In this document: positions 48,702-58,820 of the stretch, in pieces
Numbering within the stretch: the stretch's first letter is position 1
How the letters are laid out: every line of letters begins with the position of its first letter
Origin: Rhodococcus sp. G-MC3
GTDB lineage: Bacteria; Actinomycetota; Actinomycetes; Mycobacteriales; Mycobacteriaceae
Direction of reading: 5' to 3'
DNA length: 64,000 nt
Assembly: GCF_030063335.1 (NCBI RefSeq)
Contig: NZ_JASISW010000001.1
Location: forward strand, 248,001 to 312,000
Notes under the pieces: generated by a model
What the model saw: the letters and a program-made list of their open reading frames with translations, nothing else
Databases searched by the model: none
What the model was told of the DNA's origin: nothing
Program-made: the position numbers and the translations under genes

Positions 48702-50207
48702 TCAGCTGCAGGCAGCCAGAACCAGTTCTTTCACTCGGGCAGCGTCGGCCTGTCCACGTGTTGCCTTCATGACGGCACCGACAATGGCCCCCGCAGCCTG
48801 CACCTTGCCGGCACGAATCTTGTCCGCTACGCCTGGGTTCGCGGCGAGCGCCTCGTCGACCGCAGCCTGCAGCTTGGTGTCGTCCTTCTCCACGACCAGG
48901 CCGCGAGCCGCCATGACGGCCGCAGGCTCACCCTCGCCCGCCAGAACACCGTCGACGATCTGACGCGCCCCGTTGTTGTTGACCTTGCCGTCTGCCACGA
49001 GTGCGACCACCTCCGCCACCTGGGCAGGCGAGATGGCGAGCTCTACGAGCCCGACGCCGGCGATGTTGGCCTGCTGCGCCAGGTACGAGACCCACCAGGA
49101 GCGCGCCGACTGAGCAGGTGCACCCGCGTCGACCGTCGCGGCAACGAGGTCGAGCGCACCCGAGTTGACGAGGTCGCGCATCTCTTCGTCAGAGACTCCC
49201 CAGTCGGCCTGAATGCGTGCACGGCGCAGCCACGGCAGCTCCGGAAGGGTCCCGCGCAGCTCCTCGACCCACGCGGCATCGGGCGCGACCGGAGCCAGGT
49301 CAGGTTCAGGGAAGTACCGGTAATCCTCGGCTGTCTCCTTCTTCCGGCCCTTGGTGGTGGTGCCGTCGACCTCCTGGAAGTGACGCGTCTCCTGGGTGAC
49401 CTCACCCCCGCTCTGGAGAACCGCGGCCTGCCTGCGCATTTCGTAGCGGACAGCAACCTCGACACTCTTGAGCGAGTTGACGTTCTTGGTCTCGGTTCGG
49501 GTGCCCAACTCGGTGGCAGTCTTCTCCATGAGCGATACGTTCGCGTCACACCGGAGCGAGCCCTGATCCATGCGGACGTCGGACACATCGAGCGACTCGA
49601 GCAGATCGCGCAGTGCGGTCACGTACGCCCGGGCGACCTCGGGCGCACGGGCACCGGTGCCGGTGATGGTCTTGGTGACGATTTCGACGAGCGGAACTCC
49701 GGCGCGGTTGTAGTCGAGCAGCGAGTGACTCGCCCCTTCGATCCGGCCGGTTGCACCACCGACGTGCGTGGACTTGCCAGTGTCCTCTTCCATGTGGGCA
49801 CGCTCGATCTCGACGCGGAAGGTGCTGCCGTCGTCGAGAAGTACGTCGAGGTAACCCTCGGTCGCGATCGGCTCGTCGTACTGCGAGATCTGGTAGTTCT
49901 TCGGCTGATCCGGGTAAAAGTAGTTCTTCCGCGCGAACCGTCCCCACGGGGTGATCGAACAGTTCAACGCGAGTCCGATGCGGATCGCCGACTCCACGGC
50001 AGCAGCATTGACCACCGGCAGCGCTCCCGGAAGGCTCAAGCAGACTGGGCACACCTGCGTGTTCGGCTCGGCACCGAAGGCCGTCGGGCATCCGCAGAAC
50101 ATCTTGGTGGCTGTGCCCAGCTCGACGTGGACCTCCATGCCCAGAACGGGGTCGAAGCGGGTCAGCACGTCGTCGTAATCGATCAGATCGACCATGGCAG
50201 CAGTCAT
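48702..50207 (-). CDS. gatB: Asp-tRNA(Asn)/Glu-tRNA(Gln) amidotransferase subunit B
   Basis: GatB (501 residues) is the tRNA-binding and kinase subunit of GatCAB. The N-terminal [19 protein letters not shown] and [16 protein letters not shown] contain the zinc cysteines. [19 protein letters not shown] is the phosphorylation-site region, and the C-terminal YqeY-like domain is present. It is separated from gatCA by about 7 kb, mostly the accessory lipase block. Confidence 0.97.
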   Translation of the reverse strand: MTAAMVDLIDYDDVLTRFDPVLGMEVHVELGTATKMFCGCPTAFGAEPNTQVCPVCLSLPGALPVVNAAAVESAIRIGLALNCSITPWGRFARKNYFYPDQPKNYQISQYDEPIATEGYLDVLLDDGSTFRVEIERAHMEEDTGKSTHVGGATGRIEGASHSLLDYNRAGVPLVEIVTKTITGTGARAPEVARAYVTALRDLLESLDVSDVRMDQGSLRCDANVSLMEKTATELGTRTETKNVNSLKSVEVAVRYEMRRQAAVLQSGGEVTQETRHFQEVDGTTTKGRKKETAEDYRYFPEPDLAPVAPDAAWVEELRGTLPELPWLRRARIQADWGVSDEEMRDLVNSGALDLVAATVDAGAPAQSARSWWVSYLAQQANIAGVGLVELAISPAQVAEVVALVADGKVNNNGARQIVDGVLAGEGEPAAVMAARGLVVEKDDTKLQAAVDEALAANPGVADKIRAGKVQAAGAIVGAVMKATRGQADAARVKELVLAACS

Positions 50208-50270
50208 GCACAGAGTTTATGCGGTCTCCAGAACGCGCGGGTAACCACGGGTGCTCGCTACGGTTGGGCG

Positions 50271-50765
50271 GTGACCGATCCGCGCAAGCAAACATTGTTC
50301 ATGACCGTGCTCATGACACCCGACATGGCTAATTTCTCGGGCAACGTGCACGGCGGAACGATCCTGAAGTTCTTGGATCAAGTCGCCTACGCGTGCGCAA
50401 GCCAATACGCCCGGGCATATGTTGTGACGTTGTCCGTGGACCGCGTCGTGTTCCGCGAGCCGATTCATGTCGGTGAGCTCGTCACCTTCTCCGCGGCGGT
50501 CAATTACACCGGGAGAACGTCGATGGAAGTGGGCATTCGAGTCGAAACCGAGAACATCCAGCGCGGTGAGACACGGCACACCAACAGCTGCTATTTCACG
50601 ATGGTTGCCGTAGGCGACGATGGAAAACCATTGGAGCTTCCTCCGCTCCTACCGTCGACTGCTGTAGGCCGGCAACGTTTCGAAGCTGCACGACGGCGGC
50701 GAGACCTGCGGCGCGAGACCGAGCAGCGGGAGTCGGAGATCCAGCAAGCCGCCAGCCACATGTGA
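50271..50765 (+). CDS. Acyl-CoA thioesterase (hotdog fold)
   Basis: The product has 164 residues. The hotdog core has MTPDMANFSGNVHGGTILKF with the active-site region, LDQVAYACASQYAR, and VDRVVFREPIHVGELVTFSA. It resembles acyl-CoA hydrolases of the YciA/BACH type. The C-terminus is a charged helix (RRRDLRRETEQRESE). Its TGA stop (50763-50765) lies inside the left arm of palindromic element copy 2. The start GTG 50271 has no strong ribosome site. It is divergent from gatB (63 bp). Confidence 0.88.
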   Translation: MTDPRKQTLFMTVLMTPDMANFSGNVHGGTILKFLDQVAYACASQYARAYVVTLSVDRVVFREPIHVGELVTFSAAVNYTGRTSMEVGIRVETENIQRGETRHTNSCYFTMVAVGDDGKPLELPPLLPSTAVGRQRFEAARRRRDLRRETEQRESEIQQAASHM

Positions 50766-50819
50766 GCGAAAATACGTCCCCTGCGACGTATTTTCGCTCA
50801 CATGCGCCGAAGGCGCCTA
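50759..50819. repeat. Interspersed palindromic element, copy 2 (terminator-like)
   Basis: The same two-hairpin element as at 41149-41210. Arms 50759-50777 and 50786-50804 form a perfect 19-bp stem around CCCCTGCG. The small GCGCC-GAA-GGCGC hairpin and a TAG on the minus strand follow. It lies between the convergent thioesterase and pfkA genes and contains both stop codons. The differing positions in copy 1 fall mostly inside the stem. Confidence 0.88.
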
Positions 50820-51848
50820 ACCGAAGAACGCCGCCGCATCCACATAGCGGCTCTCCGGAACGCGCTTGAGTTGCTTGACCGCGTCAGCCAGTGACACGAG
50901 CCCGATTTCGCTGCCGCGAAGCGAGACCATTTTCCCGAAATCACCTGAGTGGGCGGCATCGGCAGCATTGACGCCGAAGCGGGTTGCCAGAACGCGGTCG
51001 TAGGGTGTCGGCGTTCCGCCCCTCTGGACGTGCCCCAGAACGGTCGTGCGCACTTCCTTGTTGATGCGGCGCTCGATTTCCTGGCCGAGTTGGTGTGCGA
51101 CGCCAGTGAACTTGACGTGGCCGAATTCGTCGATGCCACCGTCGAGAAGCGACATCGACCCCTCCCTCGGCTTGGCACCCTCGGCGACGACGCAGATGAA
51201 GTGCGAGTCACCGCGCTGGAATCGTTTGCGCACCAAATCGCACACTTCGTCGACGTCGAACGGGTGCTCCGGGATGAGAGTCATATGGGATCCGGACGCG
51301 AGACCCGCATGAAGTGCGATCCATCCGGCATGCCGGCCCATCACCTCGACGAGCATGACGCGCTGGTGTGATTCTGCGGTGCTGTGCAGGCGGTCGATGG
51401 CATCGGTCGCAATCGTGAGCGCGGTGTCGAATCCGAAGGTGACGTCGGTGCAGTCGATGTCGTTGTCGATGGTCTTGGGAACCCCGACGACGGGCACGCC
51501 CTCCTCGGACAGCCAGTTGGCCGCGGTCAACGTTCCTTCCCCACCGATCGGGATCAGCACGTCGATGCCGTTGTCGTCGAGGGTTTGTTTGATGCGATCA
51601 AGTCCGGCGCGGAGTACATCGGGATTGGTGCGCGCCGTCCCGAGCATCGTTCCGCCCTTGGTCAGCAGACGGTCGTTGCGGTCGTCGTTGCGCAACTGGA
51701 TCCGGCGGTCCTCCAGCAGTCCTCGCCATCCGTCCTGGAAACCGACGACGGTGGATCCGTAGCGCGCGTCCGCGGTGCGGACCACTGCCCGGATCACCGC
51801 ATTGAGGCCCGGGCAGTCGCCACCCCCGGTGAGAACTCCGATGCGCAA
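50817..51848 (-). CDS. pfkA: 6-phosphofructokinase
   Basis: PfkA (343 residues) phosphorylates fructose-6-phosphate; in actinobacteria some members use pyrophosphate. Motifs: the phosphate-donor loop [15 protein letters not shown], catalytic [12 protein letters not shown], and [20 protein letters not shown] motif ([11 protein letters not shown]) is present. I prefer a TTG start at 51848: GAGAGG lies 7 nt upstream and the length then equals the mycobacterial enzyme. ATG 51872 is an in-frame alternative. Confidence 0.93.
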   Translation of the reverse strand: MRIGVLTGGGDCPGLNAVIRAVVRTADARYGSTVVGFQDGWRGLLEDRRIQLRNDDRNDRLLTKGGTMLGTARTNPDVLRAGLDRIKQTLDDNGIDVLIPIGGEGTLTAANWLSEEGVPVVGVPKTIDNDIDCTDVTFGFDTALTIATDAIDRLHSTAESHQRVMLVEVMGRHAGWIALHAGLASGSHMTLIPEHPFDVDEVCDLVRKRFQRGDSHFICVVAEGAKPREGSMSLLDGGIDEFGHVKFTGVAHQLGQEIERRINKEVRTTVLGHVQRGGTPTPYDRVLATRFGVNAADAAHSGDFGKMVSLRGSEIGLVSLADAVKQLKRVPESRYVDAAAFFG

Positions 51849-51951
51849 TTTCTGGCCTCTCGTCGACTCCATACTCATCACCCTAAATCTTGCCGCCTCG
51901 CACCGGTGTCGGCAGCGCAACTCGCAGCGCATGGCCCGGGGGGCGAAGCAC

Positions 51952-52614
51952 TCAGCCCGGCGTGACCACGCCGGTCTCGTAGGCCAACACCACCGCCTGG
52001 GCACGATCTCGTAGATCGAGTTTGCCGAGCACTTTGCCGACGTGAGTCTTGACGGTTTGTTCCGCGACGAACAGAGCAGTAGCGATTTCCGTATTCGACA
52101 TTCCCTTGGCGATCAGCTCGAGAACCTCACGTTCACGAGGAGTGAGCACCCCGAGCGTGGCCGCCGACGGCCGGCGGGTCCCACGCCTCGAAGTGACCTC
52201 GGCGATCAATCGACGTGTCACCGACGGCGCAAGCAGCGCTTCCCCTGCCGCGACTACGCGAACGCCGCGGATGAGTTCGTCGGCCGGTGCGTCCTTCAGC
52301 ATGAATCCGCTGGCACCGATTGTCAGGGCCTCGTAGATGTAGTCGTCGATGTCGAACGTGGTGAGCATCAGGATCCGAACGGGGGGCACGAGTGCTGCGC
52401 CGAGGATCGCGCGGGCCGCATCGAGCCCGTTCATCTGCGGCATCCGCACGTCCATCAGTACAACGTCGGGTCTCAACCTTTTGACTTCGGTCACTGCCGT
52501 CGCACCGTTGTCGGCGTCGCCGATCACGCTGATGTCCGGCTGCGCCGCGAGTAAAGCGCCGAATCCTTGTCGGACCATTGCTTGGTCGTCGGCGATGAAT
52601 ACCGTGATTGCCAC
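51952..52614 (-). CDS. NarL/LuxR-family response regulator
   Basis: The 220-residue protein has a receiver domain with the acidic pair DD near residue 9 and the phospho-acceptor Asp at about 55 ([13 protein letters not shown]). A LuxR-type HTH follows ([20 protein letters not shown]). The GTG at 52614 starts 10 bp after the histidine kinase stop, so the two are co-transcribed. The target is unknown. The divergent lipase genes are a possible candidate. Confidence 0.92.
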   Translation of the reverse strand: MAITVFIADDQAMVRQGFGALLAAQPDISVIGDADNGATAVTEVKRLRPDVVLMDVRMPQMNGLDAARAILGAALVPPVRILMLTTFDIDDYIYEALTIGASGFMLKDAPADELIRGVRVVAAGEALLAPSVTRRLIAEVTSRRGTRRPSAATLGVLTPREREVLELIAKGMSNTEIATALFVAEQTVKTHVGKVLGKLDLRDRAQAVVLAYETGVVTPG

Positions 52615-52624
52615 GGATGACACC

Positions 52625-53854
52625 CTATGCCGTGAGACCAGGCACCGGCATCGCAACTGCAGTCGACGGCAGCCGCGCAACCACTTCGAATCCCCCGTCC
52701 GGGCGCGGCCTGGCGTCGATCCATCCGGCCACCCCGAGTGCGCGATCGCGCATCCCTCGGACGCCATGACCACCCGTTGCACGCTCGTGCGACACCGCGG
52801 CGGACCCCGAGCCGTTGACAACCTCCAGGTAGACGACGTCGCTGCCGTAATCGAGCCGGACCCTCACGTCGGCTTCCGGTGCGTGCCTGGAGGCGTTGGA
52901 CAGAGATTCCTGCAGGATCCGATAGAGCGCGAGGCCCGTGGTGGCCGAAACACCGTCGGGCGCTCCGGTCGACTCCCAGCTCAAGCGAACACCGGCACGC
53001 AGACGGCTCTCGAGGAGAGCGGGTACGTCCCCGACGCCTGGCGCAGGTGTGTCCTCGGCCGGGACCCCATCGCTTCGCAGCACCCCGAGCATTCCCCTGA
53101 TTTCGTTGAGCGCCTCGCGAGCCGTAGCGCCGATCGCTTCGAATTCGGCTGCAGCCGATGGTGATACGCCTTCGATACGATACGGAGCGCTCTGTGCCTG
53201 GACGACAACGAGAGACATGTGGTGCGCAACTACATCGTGAAGATCGCGGGCAATCTTGGCTTTCTCTTCGAGAACGGTACGTCGCGCACGCTCGAGCTCG
53301 CTGACCTCTTCCTGCTTCGCCAGCTGCCGCCTGGAGAGCACGAGCCAGCGCACGAGAAGGCCGAACACCACAATCGCGGTGAAACCGACACCCCATCCGA
53401 TGCCGTCCTCACCCGGTGCGTACCCGACAAACAGCAGCACCGTGGCCACCCACGACACGGCAACCACTGGAATCGCGCAACGCAGACTGACCGCGAACAC
53501 CAGAACCATCAGCACCATGATGTGGGTGACCTGCCACGGGTAGTCCCACCCCGGTTGCAGATCGAATGCGAGCGGAATCACTACCGCCGACAGAGCCGAG
53601 ATCGACCACCCCAGAGCCGGATTGGCGCGGATGAGAAGGAAGGGAAACACTGCGAGTGCAGACACGATCGGCAGCAGCGGAGCAGAAACCTGATGAGTCA
53701 GCAACAGTGTCGGCCACGCAACCGAATAGAGAATCAGCGTGACGACGACGATCAGGAAGTCGAGACGGCGGCCGACACCTAGTGTGCCCTTGGTCCGCGA
53801 GATCATTCCCGGTTCCGACGTTCGGCTCCCGCGGGAGAAGATTCTGATACCCAT
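52625..53854 (-). CDS. NarL-type sensor histidine kinase
   Basis: The product of about 409 residues has four or five N-terminal transmembrane helices (about residues 25-170). The HisKA_3 dimerisation box RDLHDVVAHHMSLVVVQAQ carries the phosphorylated His. The ATPase domain includes LYRILQESLSNASRHA and ATGGHGVRGMRDRAL. Little extracytoplasmic sequence is present, so it probably senses a membrane cue. The ATG at 53854 is preceded by TAGTGT 7 nt upstream, suggesting leaderless initiation; ATG 53806 and ATG 53893 are alternatives. Confidence 0.88.
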   Translation of the reverse strand: MGIRIFSRGSRTSEPGMISRTKGTLGVGRRLDFLIVVVTLILYSVAWPTLLLTHQVSAPLLPIVSALAVFPFLLIRANPALGWSISALSAVVIPLAFDLQPGWDYPWQVTHIMVLMVLVFAVSLRCAIPVVAVSWVATVLLFVGYAPGEDGIGWGVGFTAIVVFGLLVRWLVLSRRQLAKQEEVSELERARRTVLEEKAKIARDLHDVVAHHMSLVVVQAQSAPYRIEGVSPSAAAEFEAIGATAREALNEIRGMLGVLRSDGVPAEDTPAPGVGDVPALLESRLRAGVRLSWESTGAPDGVSATTGLALYRILQESLSNASRHAPEADVRVRLDYGSDVVYLEVVNGSGSAAVSHERATGGHGVRGMRDRALGVAGWIDARPRPDGGFEVVARLPSTAVAMPVPGLTA

Positions 53855-54021
53855 CCACAGAACACTAGGAACATTGCCTCGAAAAGTCCTCATACCTCGG
53901 AGTGAGATCGGACTACCTCTCCGGTAGTGCCTATCCGCCCTCGACGGGACATCGAGGGCACCCGAGAACAGCACTACAGAGCGACGACCCGCACGACTGC
54001 GTCTTCATAGCGTCACTCACC

Positions 54022-54768
54022 ATGAGACGCAGAGCGGGGACACGGACAGCACGAACACGAGCAGCGGGGTCACGAGCAGCGGGGTCACGAGCAGCACGGA
54101 TGTATGCCGGACTGGTCGTGATCGGCGCGGCTCTCGGAATCGGGGCGACAGTCGGAATTCCTGCAGCCGATGCCGAAGCGCCGACATCGATCAGAACCGC
54201 GGCGACGGTCGCCATCGATGCACTGACCAGCTCGAGCGCCGAAGATGCTCGCACCTCCATCCCGGCAGGATTCGCCGGCGCGTTCTACTCCCCGACGATC
54301 GAGAATGGCCTACTGGTGAACCCCGACGGGGGCTGCTCGTCACCGATCCCCCTTCCCCATGAGTTCGACACAGCCTGCAAGGCACACGATCTGGGATACG
54401 ACCTTCTCCGATTCGGGTCGGCAGCGGGCGCGCCGTCCACTCGGGAGGCACGCAAAGCTCTCGATACGCAGTTGGCCGAACGCACACACGACACCTGCAC
54501 TTCGCGTTCGGGAATCGGTTCTCGCACACTCTGCTACACCCTGAGCACGGTGGCATCCGATGCGGTCGAGTTCAACTCCTGGCGTCAACGCTTTGCGGCG
54601 CCGAGTCCAGAACCGATGCTTCCGTATCTGATTGCGAGCGGTCTAGGGGTAGGAGCGCTCATGGCGGCGTCCTGCTCGGTATCGATCGCGGCTCCACTGC
54701 GCGCCGAAAGAAGACGCGCCGAAAGAAGCCGCGCAAGAACACAGGGCGGAAGGGTCGCAGCGGCATGA
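54022..54768 (+). CDS. Secreted/membrane phospholipase A2-like protein
   Basis: The product has 248 residues. A Lys-free, Arg-rich N-terminus with RAAGS repeats precedes a signal or anchor helix (about residues 27-50). The central domain has prokaryotic phospholipase A2 hallmarks: GGCSSPIPLPHEFDTACKAH followed by DLGYD, which gives the catalytic His-Asp dyad and cysteines for disulphides. A second hydrophobic helix (about 196-222) and a very basic Arg tail end the protein. Typical secreted enzymes of this family are shorter and lack the C-terminal anchor. Its stop overlaps the next gene by 4 bp (ATGA). Confidence 0.75.
   Translation: MRRRAGTRTARTRAAGSRAAGSRAARMYAGLVVIGAALGIGATVGIPAADAEAPTSIRTAATVAIDALTSSSAEDARTSIPAGFAGAFYSPTIENGLLVNPDGGCSSPIPLPHEFDTACKAHDLGYDLLRFGSAAGAPSTREARKALDTQLAERTHDTCTSRSGIGSRTLCYTLSTVASDAVEFNSWRQRFAAPSPEPMLPYLIASGLGVGALMAASCSVSIAAPLRAERRRAERSRARTQGGRVAAA
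54057..54095 (+). repeat. In-frame 15-bp repeats in the phospholipase gene
   Basis: ACGAGCAGCGGGGTC occurs twice in tandem and is followed by a partial third copy. It encodes RAAGS-RAAGS-RAA in the N-terminal basic segment. Copy number may vary between strains. Confidence 0.65.
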
Positions 54769-56192
54769 GCACCAGGACACTCGTTCCCCACACCCCGCAA
54801 TCAGAGACACCGCCGACGATGTCGACGCGCAACACCGCACCGCAAGGAACGGCGCAATCGGTTCCCCGCACCGCAACCTCAATTCTGGTGTCGGCTGCCG
54901 TTATCGCATCGCTGGTCCCCTCGCTTCTGCCACGCTCCTCGCTGATGCAGGCGATCGTGACCGGAGTGTTCGCCACCGCCGCACTCGGGTTCGCGGCGCT
55001 AGCGCATCGAATCGTCGCTGGGGTTCGAGGGACGGCGTTCCCGACGCCTGCCCCGCACCCGGTCGCTCGGCGTATCGCTGCAGCGGCGGGTGTTACCGCA
55101 ATACTTGCTGCCGCGGTAGGCGATGCTCGGTGGCAGAACGATCTACGCGAAGCAATGGACGTCCCGAACGCAGGCGCGCTGCACTGGATCGGAGTGCTGT
55201 GCGGTTCGGTGTCGGTGTGCTCGATCCTGGTCGTCCTCGGACTCGGCATTTCCCGCGGAATCGGGCGCCTCGGACCCGCGAGAACCCTTGCGATGGTGAC
55301 CGCGTGCACAGTCGTCGGATACCTCTTCGTGGTCCCTGCCGCACTATCGACACTCTCCCGAAGTTTCGCCGTCTCCGATGCGCTGATGGACACCTCGCTC
55401 GCAATTCCTGTGTCGCCGGCGAAATCCGGCAGTGCGGCATCGACCGTGTCCTGGGATCTGCTTGGACGCGAGGGGCGCAAGTTCGTAGCCGGTGGAACCA
55501 ATAATGCTTCTGTTCGAACCTATGTCGGACTCGGTGCCGCGCCGACCGTGAGCGAACGCGCGGCCGCCGCGGTAGACGAGTTGAACCGTGCGGGTGGGTT
55601 CGCGAAGTCACACATCGTTGTCGCAGTACCGACAGGATCGGGCTGGGTGGACGAGAATGCCGTCAGCGGCGCCGAAGTGCGATTCGGCGGCGACGTCGCT
55701 ACCGTGGCGCTGCAGTATTCCGCTGCCCCCAGCTGGGCGACGTTCCTGTTCGCCAAGTCGGAGGCGAACGATTCGGCAGCGGCATTGCTCGAAGCCGTGA
55801 GCCTCGAGATCGACTCGCTGCCCGAAGCCTCCCGGCCGTCCCTGTACGTCTATGGTCAGAGCCTCGGTTCGATCGGTGGTAGCTCGGCAGTGGCAAACTA
55901 CTCCGATGACGTGTGCGGGACACTCTGGGCCGGACCACCCGCCAAGAACGTGATACTGGGAGATGCTGTGGTACTGGCCAATTCGTCCGACCCGGTGGTG
56001 CGATGGTCGTCGGATCTCCTCATGTCACCACCGGACCTCGATGCGGTGCGCGTCGATGCGCCGCTGCCGCAGTGGATACCGGTGGTGAGCTATCTGCAAA
56101 CGACCATCGACATGGTATCCGCACTGGCCGCTCCGGACGGCCACGGCCACCGATATGGACGTGATCAAGGCATGTTGCTACCGCCGTGCTAG
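54765..56192 (+). CDS. Membrane alpha/beta-hydrolase (PF10081-type)
   Basis: The 475-residue protein has four transmembrane helices in the N-terminal half (about residues 38-205). A soluble alpha/beta-hydrolase domain follows, with the nucleophile Ser in YVYGQSLGSIGG and landmarks TGSGWVDENAVSGAE and ALQYSAAPSWATFLF. The family is actinobacterial and its substrate is unknown. The ATG overlaps the phospholipase stop by 4 bp, so the two are coupled and probably act together on envelope lipids. ATG 54819 is an alternative start. Confidence 0.8.
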   Translation: MSTRTLVPHTPQSETPPTMSTRNTAPQGTAQSVPRTATSILVSAAVIASLVPSLLPRSSLMQAIVTGVFATAALGFAALAHRIVAGVRGTAFPTPAPHPVARRIAAAAGVTAILAAAVGDARWQNDLREAMDVPNAGALHWIGVLCGSVSVCSILVVLGLGISRGIGRLGPARTLAMVTACTVVGYLFVVPAALSTLSRSFAVSDALMDTSLAIPVSPAKSGSAASTVSWDLLGREGRKFVAGGTNNASVRTYVGLGAAPTVSERAAAAVDELNRAGGFAKSHIVVAVPTGSGWVDENAVSGAEVRFGGDVATVALQYSAAPSWATFLFAKSEANDSAAALLEAVSLEIDSLPEASRPSLYVYGQSLGSIGGSSAVANYSDDVCGTLWAGPPAKNVILGDAVVLANSSDPVVRWSSDLLMSPPDLDAVRVDAPLPQWIPVVSYLQTTIDMVSALAAPDGHGHRYGRDQGMLLPPC

Positions 56193-57328
56193 TCCGTGAG
56201 TCCCATTCTTACTCCTAACCAACCCATTTCGCCTTCCAGCGCAGGAGCCCACACATCCATCGAATGTCCGCCAGGCAGTTCGAGGTAACGCGAATCGATT
56301 CCCGCTGCCACCGCGGCATCGAATGCACGGTGAGTCTGGGGGCGAAACTCGTCGTCTTCGGCTCCCACCACAAAGGCTCCAGCGGAGCCCGAAAATGCGT
56401 TCTCGGACATCACGGTCAACGGCGCGACGTCGTCGAAGAGCTGCTGCGATCGTTCACTGTCGTCGCCGAACGCCGCCGTGATCGACTCTTCGCGCGAACC
56501 TCGCCGCGGTTCGTCTTCGCCGGAGATGTCGAGAAATGTCGGGTAGGTGATCGGGGCCCGGACGGCGGTCTGCAGCGCGCAGGTGCCCCCGTAGGAATAA
56601 CCCCCGATGGCCCAGTTCTTCGTGTCGGTCGAAACCTGAAGGTGGTCCGCCGCCCATGCGGGCAAGTCGACGGACAAGTAGCTGAATACGTTTCCGAGAG
56701 CGGAATCCATACACATCGGATTGGCGTCGGCGTCGCCGAGTGCGTCCGCCACGATCACCACGGGTGCCAGCCCGTCGTGCCGAGCGGCGAAGGTGTCCAT
56801 CGTTCGACCGAGATGCCCACCGTCGATCCAATCGACGACATGACCCGGCTGACCGGTGAGGAGAACCAAGACGGGAAGGTCCGCGCGCGGATCGGTCAGA
56901 TACGCCGGAGGAACGTAGATCGATGCCGGTCTGGCGTGAAACCCAGACACCGGGCCTGGAATGTCCGCCTCGATGACGTCACCGATCGGTGGCATCGACC
57001 TGGGCGGAGTCCACCCGGCCTGTAGCGGCCCGTCGGCCACCACTAGGTCCGTCGGTGACTGGAGATCATCCAAATCCGCATCGACGACCGGAGGATGTCC
57101 CAGCACCGCGGCGATAGTCGGATACCCCACAAGGTGGGCATTGAGTTGCGCGAGGACCGCGGCTACCACCACGAGCGCGGCGACGATCCCGATCCGACGT
57201 TCTCGCACCAGCAGCCACAGCAGAACCGCCATTGCGGCAGCAACCGTGACGATCACCGGGAACACGTCGTCGACTCTGATGTGCACGACGTCCAGTGCGA
57301 CGTCGTGCACCCAGCGATACGTCTGCAT
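56189..57328 (-). CDS. Membrane-anchored esterase (antigen 85/EstD-like fold)
   Basis: The 379-residue protein has two N-terminal hydrophobic helices (about residues 22-68). A PF00756-type esterase domain follows, with the nucleophile in GGYSYGGTCAL and a catalytic His in PGGHSMDVWAP. The domain is related to mycolyltransferases and to ferri-siderophore esterases. Either role is possible, and no substrate can be assigned. Its stop overlaps the convergent hydrolase gene by 4 bp. It precedes gatA by 20 bp on the minus strand but starts downstream of it. Confidence 0.8.
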   Translation of the reverse strand: MQTYRWVHDVALDVVHIRVDDVFPVIVTVAAAMAVLLWLLVRERRIGIVAALVVVAAVLAQLNAHLVGYPTIAAVLGHPPVVDADLDDLQSPTDLVVADGPLQAGWTPPRSMPPIGDVIEADIPGPVSGFHARPASIYVPPAYLTDPRADLPVLVLLTGQPGHVVDWIDGGHLGRTMDTFAARHDGLAPVVIVADALGDADANPMCMDSALGNVFSYLSVDLPAWAADHLQVSTDTKNWAIGGYSYGGTCALQTAVRAPITYPTFLDISGEDEPRRGSREESITAAFGDDSERSQQLFDDVAPLTVMSENAFSGSAGAFVVGAEDDEFRPQTHRAFDAAVAAGIDSRYLELPGGHSMDVWAPALEGEMGWLGVRMGLTD

Positions 57329-57347
57329 GCTTAATTCAGTCGCATTC

Positions 57348-58820
57348 TTACTTCAGTTGCCCGCGTGCAACCTCGTACGCGGCACCGATTCGGTATAGCC
57401 GATCATCGGCAAAAGCAGGCGCCATGATCTGCAGACCAACCGGAAGCCCGTCCTCGGCGGCGAGACCCGACGGCACCGACATCGCGCAGTGTCCTGCCAG
57501 GTTGGTCGGCAACGTGCACAGATCGTTGAGGTACATGGCGATCGGATCGTCGACCTTGTCTCCCAATGGGAATGCAGTTGTCGGGGTCGTCGGTGACACC
57601 AAAACGTCGACCTGCTCGTATGCCTTGTCGAAGTCGCGTGCAATGAGCGTGCGAACTTTCAGCGCCTGACCGTAGTACTCGTCGTAGTAACCAGCGGACA
57701 ACGCGTAGGTACCGATCATGATGCGGCGCTTGACCTCTGCTCCGAACCTTTCCGCGCGCGTGATCGCCATGACCTGCTCCGCGCTGTGCTTTCCGTCGTC
57801 GCCGACCCGCGTGCCGTAGCGCATGCCGTCGAACCGAGCGAGGTTCGAGGACACCTCGGACGGCAGGATCAAGTAGTACGCGGCTAGCGCGTGCACGAAG
57901 TTCGGGCACGACACCTCGACAACCTCGGCTCCAAGCGACGTCAGCGTCGCGACCGCGGCGTCGAAGGACGAAATGACGCCCGCCTGGTAGCTGTCCGAGT
58001 GCAGTTCCCTGACCACTCCGACGCGAACGCCCACCAAGTCGCCCCGTGCACCTTCTCGCGCAGCTGCGACGACCGATGCGACCGAGGTCTCCACCGACGT
58101 CGAGTCGCGCGGATCGTGACCGGCGATCACCTCGTGCAGCAGAGCGGTGTCGAGCACGGTGCGTCCACATGGACCGCCTTGGTCGAGCGATGATGCGCAC
58201 GCGATGAGGCCGTACCTGGACACGGTTCCGTAAGTGGGCTTGGTGCCGACGGTTCCCGTCAATGCGGCCGGCTGGCGGATGGACCCGCCCGTATCGGTCC
58301 CGATCGCGAGCGGAGCCTGGTAGGACGCCAAAGCAGCGGCACTACCGCCGCCCGAACCGCCCGGGATCCGGTTGGTGTCCCATGGGTTCTTGGTGGGGCC
58401 GTACGCAGAGTTCTCGGTGGACGATCCCATCGCGAACTCATCCATGTTCGTTTTCCCGAGCAAGGGAATTCCGGCTGCTCGCAGCTTGGACGTGACCGTC
58501 GCGTCGTACGGCGAGATCCATCCCTCGAGAATTTTCGACCCACACGTCGTCGGCATATCCGTGGTGGTGAACACATCTTTCAATGCCAGTGGAACACCAG
58601 CAAGCGCCGACGCTGGACGCTCACCCGCGGACAGCGAAGCATCGACTTCCTTGGCGGAGACAAGCGCTGCAGCCGCGGAGACGTGCAGAAATGCGTGGAA
58701 CTCTCCGTCGACATTGTCGATGCGGTCGAGGTGAGCCTGCGTCACCTCGACCGCGGAAACCTCGCGGGAATGGATGCGCGTCGCGAGTTCGGACGCGTCG
58801 AGTGCGGTCAGGTCGGTCAT
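57348..58820 (-). CDS. gatA: Asp-tRNA(Asn)/Glu-tRNA(Gln) amidotransferase subunit A
   Basis: GatA (490 residues) is the glutaminase/amidase subunit of GatCAB. The amidase catalytic triad is visible: Lys in PLALKDVF, cis-Ser in [13 protein letters not shown], and the nucleophile Ser in [13 protein letters not shown]. The ATG overlaps the gatC stop by 4 bp. It lies 20 bp from the esterase gene start (57328), so the esterase may be co-transcribed. Confidence 0.97.
   Translation of the reverse strand: MTDLTALDASELATRIHSREVSAVEVTQAHLDRIDNVDGEFHAFLHVSAAAALVSAKEVDASLSAGERPASALAGVPLALKDVFTTTDMPTTCGSKILEGWISPYDATVTSKLRAAGIPLLGKTNMDEFAMGSSTENSAYGPTKNPWDTNRIPGGSGGGSAAALASYQAPLAIGTDTGGSIRQPAALTGTVGTKPTYGTVSRYGLIACASSLDQGGPCGRTVLDTALLHEVIAGHDPRDSTSVETSVASVVAAAREGARGDLVGVRVGVVRELHSDSYQAGVISSFDAAVATLTSLGAEVVEVSCPNFVHALAAYYLILPSEVSSNLARFDGMRYGTRVGDDGKHSAEQVMAITRAERFGAEVKRRIMIGTYALSAGYYDEYYGQALKVRTLIARDFDKAYEQVDVLVSPTTPTTAFPLGDKVDDPIAMYLNDLCTLPTNLAGHCAMSVPSGLAAEDGLPVGLQIMAPAFADDRLYRIGAAYEVARGQLK

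Noticed and set aside
48525..50765. A 746-codon open frame on the plus strand across gatB that ends in the thioesterase.
   Set aside because: Only its last 165 codons match a protein family. The rest is antisense to gatB, a consequence of high-GC codon bias. The true start of the thioesterase is GTG 50271.
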